From Patulibacter sp040675535 (GTDB taxonomy: Bacteria; Actinomycetota; Thermoleophilia; Solirubrobacterales; Solirubrobacteraceae): DNA of 64,000 nt. Below, piece after piece: positions 8,546-18,767 of this stretch. Location: the NCBI RefSeq assembly GCF_040675535.1, contig NZ_JBFAPC010000006.1, positions 1 through 64,000 of the forward strand, read 5' to 3'. Below the pieces are notes generated by a model. That model made no database searches and was not told where the DNA came from. It was given only the letters and a program-made list of their open reading frames with translations. Numbering within the stretch: position 1 is the first letter of the stretch; every line of letters starts with the position of its first letter. A program made the position numbers and the translations under genes.

Positions 8546-11500
8546 ATGTCCCTCCGCCCGCTCCTCCGCCACCTCGCCGACGAACCCACGGGCGCGCGCA
8601 TCGCCCGCGAGGGCGGCAAGGTCTTCGTCGCCACCTCGATGCGCCCGTTCGTGGTCGCCGGGGCCCTGGACGGCGTCGACGGCGCGATCGGCCTCGGTCG
8701 CCCCGCGCTCGTCGTCGCGCCCGACGACAAGGCCGCCCGCGAGCTCGCCCGCGACCTCCGCGCCTGGCTGCACCCGCGGCCGGTCCGCTTCTACCCGTCG
8801 CGCGGCGTCGCCTACGAGTCGCACCTCGCCCCGCCGCCGCACCTCGTCGGCATGCGCGTCGCGGCGCTGGATGCCCTGCTGGCGGAGGACGACGGCGAGA
8901 CCGAGCTCCCCGTCGTGGTCGCCTCGGCCGCCGCGCTCTCGGAGACCGTCCCCGATCCGGCGCTGCGCCCGCACGGCTTCTGCCTGAAGACCGGCGAGCT
9001 GCTGGACCTCGACGACTGCGCCCACGACCTCGTCGCGTGCGGCTACGCCCGCGTGGACCAGGTCGACGACCGCGGCCAGTTCGCGATCCGCGGCGGCATC
9101 CTCGACGTCTTCCCGGCCACCGAGGACAACCCGGTCCGCGTCGACCTCTTCGACATCGAGATCGAGTCGATCCGCGCGTTCTCCGTCTTCACCCAGCGCA
9201 GCCTCGGCGAGCTCGACCAGGTCGACGTCGCCCCGGCGGCCGAGCTGGCCGCCGAGCACCGCGGCGCCGAGATCGCCCATTCGATCCAGGCCGCGAAGGA
9301 GGGGGAGGAGCGCCCCGACGTCGCGAGCCTCCTGCCGGTCGACCGCTTCGGGCCGTTCCTCGACCTCGTCCCCGAGGACGCCGTCGTGATCCTCGTCGCC
9401 GACGAGGAGATCCAGCCCGCGCTGCGCGACCAGTGGGACGACGTCTGCGCGGCGTTCCACGACGAGGACGCCGGGCACCTGTACGTCAAGCCCGACGTGA
9501 TCATGGAGGAGCTCGACCGCCGCGCCGAGCTGCGGATCATGAGCCTCCTGCAGGACCAGGACCTGCAGCTCCACGGACAGTCCGGCGACCTCGCGGCCCG
9601 CAACCTGACCGGCGCGGAGACCGAGCTCGAGAAGCTCCTGCGCTCCGGCTACCGCACCGTCGTCACGTGGCGGCGGCAGGGCGACGGCGACCGCGCGGCC
9701 TACAACCTCTCCCGCGTGCGGGCCCAGTGGGTGGGCGACGGCGACTTCGACCGCTCACGCGCGGGCTTCGTCATCGCGGACCTGCGCCACGGCTTCATCG
9801 CCCCGGGCATGGAGCTCGCCGTCCTGCCGGACCACCGGCTGATGCGGCGGCGGAAGACGGAGGCCGACGACGAGTCCCGCCGGCGCTCCGGCCGCAAGGG
9901 CGCGCTGAAGTCCTTCGCGGACCTGCGCACCGGCGACATCGTCGTCCACGAGGACCACGGCATCGCCCGCTTCAACGGCTTCGACACGAAGACCGTCGGC
10001 GGCGTCACCCGCGACTACCTGAAGCTGCAGTACGACGGGGACGACAAGGTCTTCGTCCCCGTCGACCAGCTCGCGAAGATCACCCGCTACGTCACCGGCG
10101 GCGGGGCCGAGCCGCGCCTCAGCAAGCTCGGCGGCAAGGGCTGGGAGCTGATCAAGACCCGCGCGCGCAAGGCCGCGCACGAGATGGCCGGCGAGCTCAT
10201 CACCCTCTACGCCGAGCGCCGCGCCCGCCGCGGGTACCAGTTCCCGCCCGACGGGGAGCTCGTCGAGGAGTTCGAGGCGAAGTTCCCGTACAAGGAGACC
10301 GTCGACCAGCTCGACGCGATCGACGCCGTCAAGGCCGACATGGAGTCCACGCGCCCGATGGACCGCCTGATCTGCGGCGACGTCGGCTTCGGCAAGACCG
10401 AGGTCGCGCTGCGCGCCGCGGTCAAGGCCGCGGCCGACGGCAAGCAGGTCCTGATCCTCGCCCCGACGACGATCCTCGCCCAGCAGCACTACGGCACGTT
10501 CGCCGAGCGCCTGCGGGACCTGCCGCTGACCGTCGACCACGTCTCGCGCTTCCGCACCGCGCCGGAGCAGCGCGAGGTCGTAGGGGCGTTCAACGAGGGC
10601 AAGATCGACGTGCTCGTCGGCACCCACCGCATCCTCGGCCGCGACGTCGCGGGCAAGGACCTCGGTCTGATCGTCGTCGACGAGGAGCAGCGCTTCGGGG
10701 TCAAGCAGAAGGAGAACCTGCGGCAGCTGAAGCTGCGGGTCGACGTCATCGCGATGTCCGCGACGCCGATCCCGCGCACGCTGCAGATGTCGCTCGCCGG
10801 CCTGCGCGACATCTCGACCATCGAGACCGCGCCCGAGGGCCGGCGCCCGGTCAAGACGTACGTCGGCGAGTACGACGAGCAGCTCGTCCGCCAGGCGCTG
10901 CGGCGCGAGAAGGACCGCGGCGGCCAGTCGTTCTTCCTCCACAACCGCGTCGAGACGATCGACGAGACGGCGGCCCGCCTGCGCGGCCTCTGCCCGGACA
11001 TGAGCTTCGAGGTCGCCCACGGGCAGATGAGCGACCAGCAGCTCGAGGACCACATGATGCGGTTCCTCAAGGGTGACGCCGACGTGCTGGTCTCGACCTC
11101 GATCATCGAGTCGGGCATCGACATCCCGCAGGCCAACACCCTGATCGTCGACCGCTCCGACCTCTTCGGCCTGAGCCAGCTCTACCAGATCCGCGGCCGC
11201 GTCGGCCGCGGCAAGGACCGCGGCTACGCCTACCTCCTCTACCCCTCCGCGGCGGCGCTGACGGAGGACGCGATGCACCGGCTGACCGCGCTGGCGGACT
11301 ACACCGAGCTCGGCTCCGGCTTCCAGATCGCCATGCGCGACCTCGAGCTGCGCGGCGCCGGCAACCTGCTCGGCGACGAGCAGTCCGGGCACGTCGCCGC
11401 GCTCGGCTTCGAGCTCTACCTCTCGATGCTCGAGGACGCGGTCCAGGAGCGCGAGGCCGAGGACCGCGACGGCACCGAGGACGGGGCCGACGAGCGCCCC

Positions 11501-11962
11501 GAGCCCGTCCGCATGGACGCGCAGGTCTCCGCCTACGTCCCGGCGGAGTACGTGCCGTACGAGCAGGCGAAGGTCGACATCCACCGCCGGATCGCGTCCG
11601 CCAACGACGTCGCGAACCTGGAGGAGCTGCGCGGCGAGCTCGAGGACCGCTTCGGCGCGATGCCGGAGCCGCTGCTGAACCTCGTCGAGCTCCAGCGCGC
11701 GCGGATCCGCTTCGGCGAGGCCCGCTGCCGCGTGGTCACCCTGCGCGGGACGAAGCTCACCGCGACGCCGATCGAGCTCGACGCCGAGGGCATCTCGCGC
11801 CTGCGCGAGGAGGGCACCTCCGCGGGTCTGGTCATGAAGTACGAGGGCGGACACTCCCGGATCACCGTGACCGTCCCGGCCGAGGGCCCGGAGCGCCTGG
11901 AGGCCGTCGTGGCGGCGGCCGAGGGTGTACGCGCGGCAGCCCTGAGCGTCGCGCTGGCCTGA
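8546..11962 (+). CDS. mfd: Transcription-repair coupling factor
   Basis: The product is 1,138 aa. It removes RNA polymerase stalled at DNA lesions and recruits UvrA. In order: a UvrB-like N-terminal module with degenerate helicase fold (residues 1-380); the RNA polymerase-interacting CarD/RID domain (about 456-530, DIVVHEDHGIARFNGF); RecG-like helicase motifs with Walker A GDVGFGKTEVA (about 611), DEEQRFG (about 712) and SATPIPRTLQMSL; motif VI QIRGRVGRG; and the TRCF C-terminal domain. The ATG at 8546 is chosen because homology starts at once; upstream sequence in the frame is low-complexity. A TACAAT -10 box lies at 8418-8423. Confidence 0.95.
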   Translation: MSLRPLLRHLADEPTGARIAREGGKVFVATSMRPFVVAGALDGVDGAIGLGRPALVVAPDDKAARELARDLRAWLHPRPVRFYPSRGVAYESHLAPPPHLVGMRVAALDALLAEDDGETELPVVVASAAALSETVPDPALRPHGFCLKTGELLDLDDCAHDLVACGYARVDQVDDRGQFAIRGGILDVFPATEDNPVRVDLFDIEIESIRAFSVFTQRSLGELDQVDVAPAAELAAEHRGAEIAHSIQAAKEGEERPDVASLLPVDRFGPFLDLVPEDAVVILVADEEIQPALRDQWDDVCAAFHDEDAGHLYVKPDVIMEELDRRAELRIMSLLQDQDLQLHGQSGDLAARNLTGAETELEKLLRSGYRTVVTWRRQGDGDRAAYNLSRVRAQWVGDGDFDRSRAGFVIADLRHGFIAPGMELAVLPDHRLMRRRKTEADDESRRRSGRKGALKSFADLRTGDIVVHEDHGIARFNGFDTKTVGGVTRDYLKLQYDGDDKVFVPVDQLAKITRYVTGGGAEPRLSKLGGKGWELIKTRARKAAHEMAGELITLYAERRARRGYQFPPDGELVEEFEAKFPYKETVDQLDAIDAVKADMESTRPMDRLICGDVGFGKTEVALRAAVKAAADGKQVLILAPTTILAQQHYGTFAERLRDLPLTVDHVSRFRTAPEQREVVGAFNEGKIDVLVGTHRILGRDVAGKDLGLIVVDEEQRFGVKQKENLRQLKLRVDVIAMSATPIPRTLQMSLAGLRDISTIETAPEGRRPVKTYVGEYDEQLVRQALRREKDRGGQSFFLHNRVETIDETAARLRGLCPDMSFEVAHGQMSDQQLEDHMMRFLKGDADVLVSTSIIESGIDIPQANTLIVDRSDLFGLSQLYQIRGRVGRGKDRGYAYLLYPSAAALTEDAMHRLTALADYTELGSGFQIAMRDLELRGAGNLLGDEQSGHVAALGFELYLSMLEDAVQEREAEDRDGTEDGADERPEPVRMDAQVSAYVPAEYVPYEQAKVDIHRRIASANDVANLEELRGELEDRFGAMPEPLLNLVELQRARIRFGEARCRVVTLRGTKLTATPIELDAEGISRLREEGTSAGLVMKYEGGHSRITVTVPAEGPERLEAVVAAAEGVRAAALSVALA

Positions 11963-12119
11963 GCCTCGGCGTGGCTCCAGGTGGGGTCTGCCGGATTGCA
12001 CGTTCCGGGTCAGCACGGTGGTCGGGCGCCGACGTGGGTGCGATACTTCGTGAACCGCTGGAGGCATCCAGAGGCGTCCCTGAGCGCGGACTTATGTCTG
12101 ATCGCTAGTCTGGCGCCCG

Positions 12120-13307
12120 ATGCCTCGTACCCAGCGTCCCTTCAGAAGCGTGTTCCTCGCGTGCGCCATCGGCGTACCGGTCGCCGTCGCGCTGGCCGGC
12201 TGCGGCGGTGATGACGGTCTGTCCGCCGACGCCGTCGCCAAGGTCGGCAAGACCGAGATCACGAAGACGCAGTTCGAGGGCGCTCAGAAGCTGCAGCTGC
12301 TCGCCGCGAGCCAGAGCCCGCAGTTCACGAAGAACGGCGTCTTCAAGGAGGCCACGCCGAAGCTCGTGTCCTTCACCGCGCCGTACACGGAGTGCACGAC
12401 GCTCCTGAAGAAGTCGCTGACGAAGGAGCAGGCGGCCCAGGCCAAGCCGGCCGACCTCGTCGCCTACTGCAAGAACATCGGCGACCAGTCGAAGCCGCAG
12501 GCGCTGCAGATGCTGATCGTCCAGCAGGTGGCCGAGGGCGAGGCCGCGAAGTACAAGGTCACGGCGACGGACGCCGAGGTCAACAAGCAGCTCGACGGGC
12601 TCTACACCCAGCTGCTGGCCGGCAAGGCGAACCTCGGCAAGTTCACGGCCCTGACCGGCGTCACGCCGGAGCAGCTGAAGACCGAGGCCAAGGCCGAGGT
12701 CCTGCTCCAGAAGGTGCAGGCCAAGATCTCGAAGGACGGCAGCACCGTCACGGACGCCGACGTCCTCGCGTACTACAACAAGAACAAGAAGCAGTACACG
12801 CAGCCGGAGTCCCGCAACCTCCACATCGTGCTGACGAAGTCCGAGCCGGAGGCGAAGAAGGCGCGCGCCGAGCTCGACGCCGGCGCGACCTTCGCGTCGG
12901 TGGCGAAGAAGTACTCCAAGGACCAGGTCACCCGCAACGCGGACGGCAAGCTCGCCAACGTCGTGAAGGGCCAGCAGGAGAAGGGCCTCGAGGACGCCGC
13001 GTTCTCGACCGCCGCCACGAAGCTCGCCGGCCCCGTCAAGACGGAGACCGGCTACTACGTCCTGCGCGTCGACAAGATCACGCCGGCCACGACGATCCCC
13101 TTCGACAAGGTCAAGACCGTCCTGAAGCAGACGGTCCAGCAGACCAAGCCGCAGGAGGCGCTGACGAAGTGGTCCGACGGCGTCGTCGCGGAGTACAAGA
13201 AGAAGACCGACTGCCGCGACGGCTACAACCAGGTCCAGTTCTGCAAGAACCAGCCGAAGCCGACGACCACGACGGCGGCGGCCGGCGCGGCGACGACGGG
13301 CCAGTAG
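12120..13307 (+). CDS. Lipoprotein foldase, SurA/PrsA-type peptidyl-prolyl isomerase
   Basis: The product is 395 aa. A lipoprotein signal peptide ends in the lipobox VALAGC (Cys near residue 28), so the protein is anchored outside the membrane. A SurA N-terminal-like helical region (about 35-200) is followed by a parvulin domain (about 215-320: ESRNLHIVL, ARAELDAGATFASVAKKYS, KTETGYYVLRVDKI). The C-terminus is a Thr/Ala/Gln-rich tail. It should assist folding of exported proteins, fitting the many secreted proteins nearby. TAGTCT (12106-12111) ends 8 nt before the ATG, so it is probably leaderless. The position between mfd and mazG is conserved in related genomes. Confidence 0.85.
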   Translation: MPRTQRPFRSVFLACAIGVPVAVALAGCGGDDGLSADAVAKVGKTEITKTQFEGAQKLQLLAASQSPQFTKNGVFKEATPKLVSFTAPYTECTTLLKKSLTKEQAAQAKPADLVAYCKNIGDQSKPQALQMLIVQQVAEGEAAKYKVTATDAEVNKQLDGLYTQLLAGKANLGKFTALTGVTPEQLKTEAKAEVLLQKVQAKISKDGSTVTDADVLAYYNKNKKQYTQPESRNLHIVLTKSEPEAKKARAELDAGATFASVAKKYSKDQVTRNADGKLANVVKGQQEKGLEDAAFSTAATKLAGPVKTETGYYVLRVDKITPATTIPFDKVKTVLKQTVQQTKPQEALTKWSDGVVAEYKKKTDCRDGYNQVQFCKNQPKPTTTTAAAGAATTGQ

Positions 13308-13318
13308 CACCCGCGGGC

Positions 13319-13453
13319 CGGGCGTGATCGCCCGGGCCCCTCCTGCGCCGCCCCGGGTCCTGATCGACCCGGGGCCGGCGGCACACGCAGCACGTCGACG
13401 CCGGGGCACCCGGCTTCTCGCCGCGGAATCGGCCGGGAGCCGGGTGCCCCGGC
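13319..13453 (+). terminator. Tandem hairpins between foldase gene and mazG
   Basis: Three inverted repeats fill the gap: CCGGGCG-TGAT-CGCCCGG (13319-13336), a 9-bp CCCCGGGTC stem shortly after, and a perfect 16-bp stem with 22-nt loop (arms 13400-13415 and 13438-13453). The last ends 3 nt before the mazG -10 box TATCCT (13457-13462). They probably terminate the foldase transcript; the large one could also be a regulator site. Confidence 0.55.
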
Positions 13454-13469
13454 CTCTATCCTCCTGGGG

Positions 13470-14375
13470 GTGCCGCGAGACGACATCACCGCAGCGCTCG
13501 GCGCGCTGGACGACATCACCCGGCGGCTGCGCATCGAGTGCCCCTGGGACCGCGAGCAGGACGAGCGCACGATCGTCCCGCACACGCTCGAGGAGGCCTA
13601 CGAGCTGGCCGACGCCGCCAACTCGGGCGACGACGCCAAGCTCCGCGACGAGCTGGGCGACGTGCTCTTCCAGGTCCACTTCCTCTCGCTGCTGCTCGAG
13701 GAGCGGGGCGCCGGAGACCTGGCCGCGGTGGCGGCGCACTGTCGCCGCAAGCTGATCCGCCGCCACCCGCACGTCTTCGCTGCGGACTCCACCGAGATGG
13801 CCGAGGTCCTCGCGGCCGACGCCGCGGAGCGCGACGCCGAGGGCGACCGCGCCGGCGCCCAGCTGCGTGACGTCACGGGTGCCGACGACGTCCTGGCCAA
13901 CTGGGACGCGATCAAGAAGACCGAGGCCGGCCGCGAGGGCGGGATCTTCGGCGAGGTCCCCGACAACCTGCCGTCGCTGCTCTTCGCGCGCAAGGTGCAG
14001 CGCCGGGCCGCGAGCTCGGGCTTCGATCCGATCGACGTCGACGCGGCGCTCGAGGCCGCCCACGCGGAGCTCGACCGCCTGGCGGAGACGATCCGCGCCG
14101 GCGCCCGCGCAGCGACGTTCCAGGCACTGGGCGACGCGCTCTTCGCCGTCACCAACGTCGCCCGCAAGGCGAAGGCGGACCCGGAGATCGCGCTGCGCTC
14201 CGCGAGCATCCGCTTCCGCGACCGCGTCCTGCGGGCCGAGGTGCTGGCCGAGGCCGAGGGCCGCACCTGGGCGGACCTCGGCGACGACGACCGGCTCGGC
14301 TACTACGCGCAGGTCCTCTTCGCGGAGGGCGGTCCCGGGCCCGAAGTGACGCCCGAGGACCCGGACGAGGGCTGA
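13470..14375 (+). CDS. mazG: MazG family nucleoside triphosphate pyrophosphohydrolase
   Basis: The product is 301 aa from the GTG at 13470. MazG hydrolyses NTPs to NMP and pyrophosphate, clearing damaged nucleotides. The first MazG domain has CPWDREQDERTIVPHTLEEA, the metal-binding EExxE helix (EEAYE) and the paired ExxD helix DELGDVLFQVHFLSLL. The second half (about 120-270) is a second, weaker MazG repeat (LRSASIRFRDRVLRAEVLAE region). TATCCT ends 7 nt before GTG with no Shine-Dalgarno, which decides this start. Confidence 0.9.
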   Translation: MPRDDITAALGALDDITRRLRIECPWDREQDERTIVPHTLEEAYELADAANSGDDAKLRDELGDVLFQVHFLSLLLEERGAGDLAAVAAHCRRKLIRRHPHVFAADSTEMAEVLAADAAERDAEGDRAGAQLRDVTGADDVLANWDAIKKTEAGREGGIFGEVPDNLPSLLFARKVQRRAASSGFDPIDVDAALEAAHAELDRLAETIRAGARAATFQALGDALFAVTNVARKAKADPEIALRSASIRFRDRVLRAEVLAEAEGRTWADLGDDDRLGYYAQVLFAEGGPGPEVTPEDPDEG

Positions 14376-14448
14376 CCGGGGCGCCCGGGAGTCCATCCCG
14401 GCATCTGCCGGGGGAGCCCCGACCGTCCCCTGCCCGCCGGTCCTCGGC

Positions 14449-14604
14449 TCAGGCCTCCTGGGCCCGCGAGAGGATCTGCTCGTCCGTGTACTTGCCGGCC
14501 ATCTCGGGATGGGCGGCGCTCATGTGCTCGTTGACGGACTGGACGAACTCGTCGTCGGTCTCGCCGCTCAGCGACGCGCCGCAGGGACAGGTCATGACCT
14601 TCAT
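14449..14604 (-). CDS. DUF1059 family small metal-binding-like protein
   Basis: The product is 51 aa, beginning MKVMTCPCGASLSGETDDEF and continuing VNEHMSAAHPEM. The CPCG pair and two His residues match DUF1059, a family annotated as small and possibly metal-binding. A good Shine-Dalgarno (GAGAGGA, 6 nt before the ATG, reverse strand) supports the start. It lies head-to-tail with the peptidoglycan-binding-like gene. The role is unknown. Confidence 0.8.
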   Translation of the reverse strand: MKVMTCPCGASLSGETDDEFVQSVNEHMSAAHPEMAGKYTDEQILSRAQEA

Positions 14605-14714
14605 GGTGGGTCCTCTCGGAGGGGTGGGACCACCAGCGTGGCAGACGACGAGGGGCAGCTCCACCCGATGGGTGCGTGGCGTGCGCCCGTCGGCGGGGCG
14701 CCGTCGGCGCCGCG

Positions 14715-15074
14715 TCAGGCGGCGTCCCGCTCCGGCGTGGCGAGCAGCGCGTCGCAGGTCGTGCGGTCCGCGATCCCGGTGACGGGCAGGTGCCGGGCGC
14801 GTTGGAAGAGCGCGACGGCGTCGGTGGTCGACCGGTCCCACCGGCCGCTGCAGCGCCCGGCGTCGAGGGTGCCGGCCCGCACGAGCAGGGCCTGCGCGTC
14901 GACCGTGTGCAGCGCGGGCACGACGTCCTCCGCGGCCCGCCCCGGCACGAGCGCCGCGCCGAGGGCGCGCAGCGCGACGGCGAGCCCGACCAGCGGCGAC
15001 GGCCCGGCGGGGCGCTCGGTCGCCGTCCCGGGGGTCCAGGTGCGGGGCTGCTGGTGGTGGATCGAGGTCGACAT
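14715..15074 (-). CDS. Small protein with peptidoglycan-binding-like (PGBD) domain
   Basis: The product is 119 aa from the ATG at 15074 (GGAAG sits 8 nt upstream); GTG 15104 is an alternative. Residues 60-115 follow the PG_binding_1 pattern: ALLVRAGTLDAGRCSGRWDRST, then AVALFQRARHLPVTGIAD, then CDALL. No signal peptide is visible, so export is uncertain. Two Cys residues in the domain could pair. The first 55 residues are Pro/Ala-rich without known domain. Confidence 0.5.
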   Translation of the reverse strand: MSTSIHHQQPRTWTPGTATERPAGPSPLVGLAVALRALGAALVPGRAAEDVVPALHTVDAQALLVRAGTLDAGRCSGRWDRSTTDAVALFQRARHLPVTGIADRTTCDALLATPERDAA

Positions 15075-15364
15075 GGTGGCGCTTCCGGTGGTGGTGAGAT
15101 CCACGGTCCCACGCCGGCATGAGCGCGCCCCGAGGGCCTCCTGAACGGCGCCTGAGGATTCGTCCCGGCGCCGCGGGCCCGAGGGCCCGTCCGCCCGGCG
15201 CGTCGAGCGCGCCGGACGGTGGAGCCATCCTCCCGGGCACGGCCCCTCGCGGGAATGGGGGATGACCCCGGCGGGGCCCGGGGCGGACCCGGACCGGGGT
15301 CGGCCCGGACGTCGTCCGCCCCCGGGCCGACGTACACCGCAGCCACCCGGCAGACTGTGCGCCC

Positions 15365-16648
<1,284 letters not shown>

Positions 16649-16660
16649 TCGGTTCCGCCC

Positions 16661-16789
16661 GCGGCGCGCCGTCGCGCCGCTGGCTCGGGACCCCGGCGCG
16701 AACAGGCGTTCCGGGGTCCTGCAACGCGTCTTGCAGCCCATCCGCGGGATTCGCTGCAAGGCGTCGTGCGCCGCGAGGAACCGCGGCGC
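16661..16789 (+). repeat. Array of four perfect hairpins between eno and ftsB
   Basis: Four consecutive 8-bp perfect stems occupy the 160-nt gap: 16661-16680 (GCGGCGCG), 16689-16718 (GACCCCGG), 16730-16760 (CTTGCAGC) and 16768-16789 (GCGCCGCG). The first can terminate eno; the others precede the ftsB GTG and could act in its leader. Confidence 0.6.
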
Positions 16790-16809
16790 GGGGGACGAAT
16801 CCCCGGGTC

Positions 16810-17151
16810 GTGAGCAGCGTTCCGACCGCCGGTCATCGCACCCGCACCCCCTCGACGCAGGCCGCCCGCGTGGCGGCCAACCGCGCCCGCTTCGGGCGCA
16901 TCGCGCTCGTCGTGGTGGTGCTGCTGATGGCCTCCAGCTACGTGCGCCCGGCCCTGGACTGGGTCAGCGCGCGCAGCGCCGCCGGTGAGCAGGCGCAGCG
17001 CCTCGACGCGCTGCGGGCCACCGAGAGCCGGTTGGAGCACGAGAAGGCCCGCCTGAGCAGCGCTCGGGGCCTGACCGTCCAAGCACGCGCGATGGGCATG
17101 GTCCGCGAGGGTGAGCGGGCCTACGTCGTGACCGGGCTGCCGAAGAACTGA
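16810..17151 (+). CDS. ftsB: Septum formation initiator (FtsB/DivIC) family protein
   Basis: The product is 113 aa from GTG 16810. A short basic cytoplasmic tail precedes one membrane helix (about residues 35-55, IALVVVVLLMASSY). An extracytoplasmic coiled coil (QRLDALRATESRLEHEKARLS) follows, then RAMGMVREGERAYVV, the typical FtsB/DivIC end. The protein links FtsL and FtsQ in the divisome. Its place after enolase is the standard actinobacterial one. Confidence 0.85.
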   Translation: MSSVPTAGHRTRTPSTQAARVAANRARFGRIALVVVVLLMASSYVRPALDWVSARSAAGEQAQRLDALRATESRLEHEKARLSSARGLTVQARAMGMVREGERAYVVTGLPKN

Positions 17152-17296
17152 TCCGTCCGAGCGCCGCCCGGGAGCGCCCACCACCTCCACAGAGGTGGGC
17201 ACCGCGGCGCGCACGGAGGGGTCGGAGGCGACGGTCCACCCGTCCGCGGGAGGCGGACGGGTGGGACCGCATCCAGCGTGGGCTATCGTCGGCGGT

Positions 17297-17620
17297 GTGC
17301 GGTTGACGTTGGCGGTGGAGCAGTGGCGGAGCGGCGAGCGGTACGTGCTGGGGCTGGACGGGCGTCTCGGTCGCAAGGCGGACGAGGTCGTCTCCGAGAT
17401 CGCGGACGAGCTCCGCAGGCGCCTCGGCGGGGCGTTCACGACGAACGAGCTCGTCGACCTCTACGAGGGCGGCGTCAGCTGGGCGCTGGACCTCGCGTCG
17501 CGGGTCGCCCCCGACGACCCGGACGCCTGGGACTCGCGGATCACCGACGCCGCGTTCCTGCGCTACCTGGGCCAGGCCCAGGACTGGGGCGGCGGACGCA
17601 TCGTGTACCGCGAGACCTGA
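17297..17620 (+). CDS. Conserved hypothetical protein, 107 aa
   Basis: TATCGT (17284-17289) ends 7 nt before the GTG at 17297 (VRLTLAVEQW), so this start is preferred over the ATG at 17195, whose extra residues are low-complexity. The product is soluble and mixed alpha/beta with FTTNELVDLYEGGVSWALDLA in the middle and Trp-rich LGQAQDWGGGRIVY at the end. I do not recognise the family. It follows ftsB on the same strand. Confidence 0.6.
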   Translation: MRLTLAVEQWRSGERYVLGLDGRLGRKADEVVSEIADELRRRLGGAFTTNELVDLYEGGVSWALDLASRVAPDDPDAWDSRITDAAFLRYLGQAQDWGGGRIVYRET

Positions 17621-17715
17621 CGCGGAGGCGGCCGCCGGCGGACGCCCGGGGCGCCGCGGCCCGCGGCGGGCGGGGCTCGACCGCGGGAGGCAGGGCCTCG
17701 ACCGCGGGAGCGGGT

Positions 17716-17736
17716 GCGCGGCGCCGGGCGCCGCGC
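17716..17736. terminator. Bidirectional hairpin between convergent genes
   Basis: GCGCGGCGCC-G-GGCGCCGCGC is a 10-bp palindrome between the ends of the + and - genes. Just upstream a short direct repeat (CTCGACCGCGGGAG, twice) occurs. Confidence 0.6.
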
Positions 17737-17746
17737 GGGGGAGTCC

Positions 17747-18352
17747 CTAGGACTCGTCGCCGGCGGACTCGCCGGCGCGACGGATGATGATCTGGTCGCC
17801 CTCGATGGTGACCTCGACCGGGCGGTGGCCGGCCCAGTGCTCGGCGTAGACCGGGGAGTCCGCGACGGCCGGGTCGAGCCAGAGGCCGTAGCCCTCGTCG
17901 CCGTGGTCGAACGTGCCCTCGAAGGCGTTGGCGGACGCGCCGCGGCTGCGGCGGCTGCCGCGGCGGCGGCGACGCGGACGGTCGTCGTCCTGGTCGTCCT
18001 CGCCCTGCTCGGCGGCCTTCGCGGCGCGCTCGGCGGCCTCGGCGGCGCGCTTCTCGGCGGCGGCGGCCTCCTCCGCGGCCTTGCGCTCCGCCTCGGCCTT
18101 GCGCTCGGCCTCGGCGGCCTCGAGCTCGGCGGCGATCTGCGCGTCGTCCTCGGCGCGGAGGTCCACGTCCTCCGGGGCGACGGCGCCGGCCGGATCGTCG
18201 GGCGACGCGGCGGTCAGGCCGTTCTTGTCCTTGAAGTCCGCGATCTCGGGGCCCGTGACCTCGAGCTGATGCGCCACCCATGCGTCGGTGCGGCCCTGGC
18301 GCACCCACGTGCGGATCTGGTTCAGGTGGGGTCGGAGCGAACGGCGAGCCAT
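17747..18352 (-). CDS. Hypothetical protein with long Ala/Glu/Arg coiled coil
   Basis: The product is 201 aa. The N-terminus (MARRSLRPHLNQIRTWVRQGRTD) resembles a small helical nucleic-acid-binding or HTH-like domain (VAHQLEVTGPEIADFK). An Ala/Glu/Lys coiled coil spans about 75-125, then a basic RRRRRGSRRSRG patch. A C-terminal compact domain (about 145-200) contains GYGLWLDPAV and VEVTIEGDQIIIRR. It may be an RNA- or DNA-associated structural protein; this is inference. TAGATT lies about 10 nt upstream of the ATG. Confidence 0.6.
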   Translation of the reverse strand: MARRSLRPHLNQIRTWVRQGRTDAWVAHQLEVTGPEIADFKDKNGLTAASPDDPAGAVAPEDVDLRAEDDAQIAAELEAAEAERKAEAERKAAEEAAAAEKRAAEAAERAAKAAEQGEDDQDDDRPRRRRRGSRRSRGASANAFEGTFDHGDEGYGLWLDPAVADSPVYAEHWAGHRPVEVTIEGDQIIIRRAGESAGDES

Positions 18353-18512
18353 GTAGCAGGCAAATCTACCGCCGATGGCCCCGACGCTGCGTGGCGGCCG
18401 CATACACGCGCGGATGTCGCCCGGCTCGGGCCGCCGCGGGGGCTCGGGCGCGGACCCGGACCGCGGGGACGGGCGGCGGGAGCACGGAGCGACGCCCGGG
18501 CGGGGAGGGCCG

Positions 18513-18767
18513 CTAGGCGAAGACGATGGACAGCACGCGGAACATCACGAGCGTCACGAGCACCGCGGTGAACGTGAGCATCGCCAGCAGCAGCAGGTAG
18601 CGCAGGCCGCGGCGCCGCTTGACGGCGTCGAAGGCCCGCTCGGCCTCGCGTCGCTCGACGTCGCGCAGCATCTTCTCGCGTTGACGCTGGGCGATCTGAG
18701 TCTCGCGCGCGAGGCGGCGCTCGAGTTCGTCCATGGAGCCGCCGGGGCGTTGAGGTGCCGCGCTCAC
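18513..18767 (-). CDS. Small membrane protein, N-in with coiled coil
   Basis: The product is 84 aa from GTG 18767, which overlaps the thermonuclease stop (GTGA). TACCCT also ends 7 nt upstream, so both coupling and an own leaderless promoter are possible. A charged coiled coil (residues 12-55, LERRLARETQIAQRQREKML) precedes one C-terminal membrane helix (about 58-82, LLLLAMLTFTAVLVTLVMF). The function is unknown. Confidence 0.65.
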   Translation of the reverse strand: MSAAPQRPGGSMDELERRLARETQIAQRQREKMLRDVERREAERAFDAVKRRRGLRYLLLLAMLTFTAVLVTLVMFRVLSIVFA

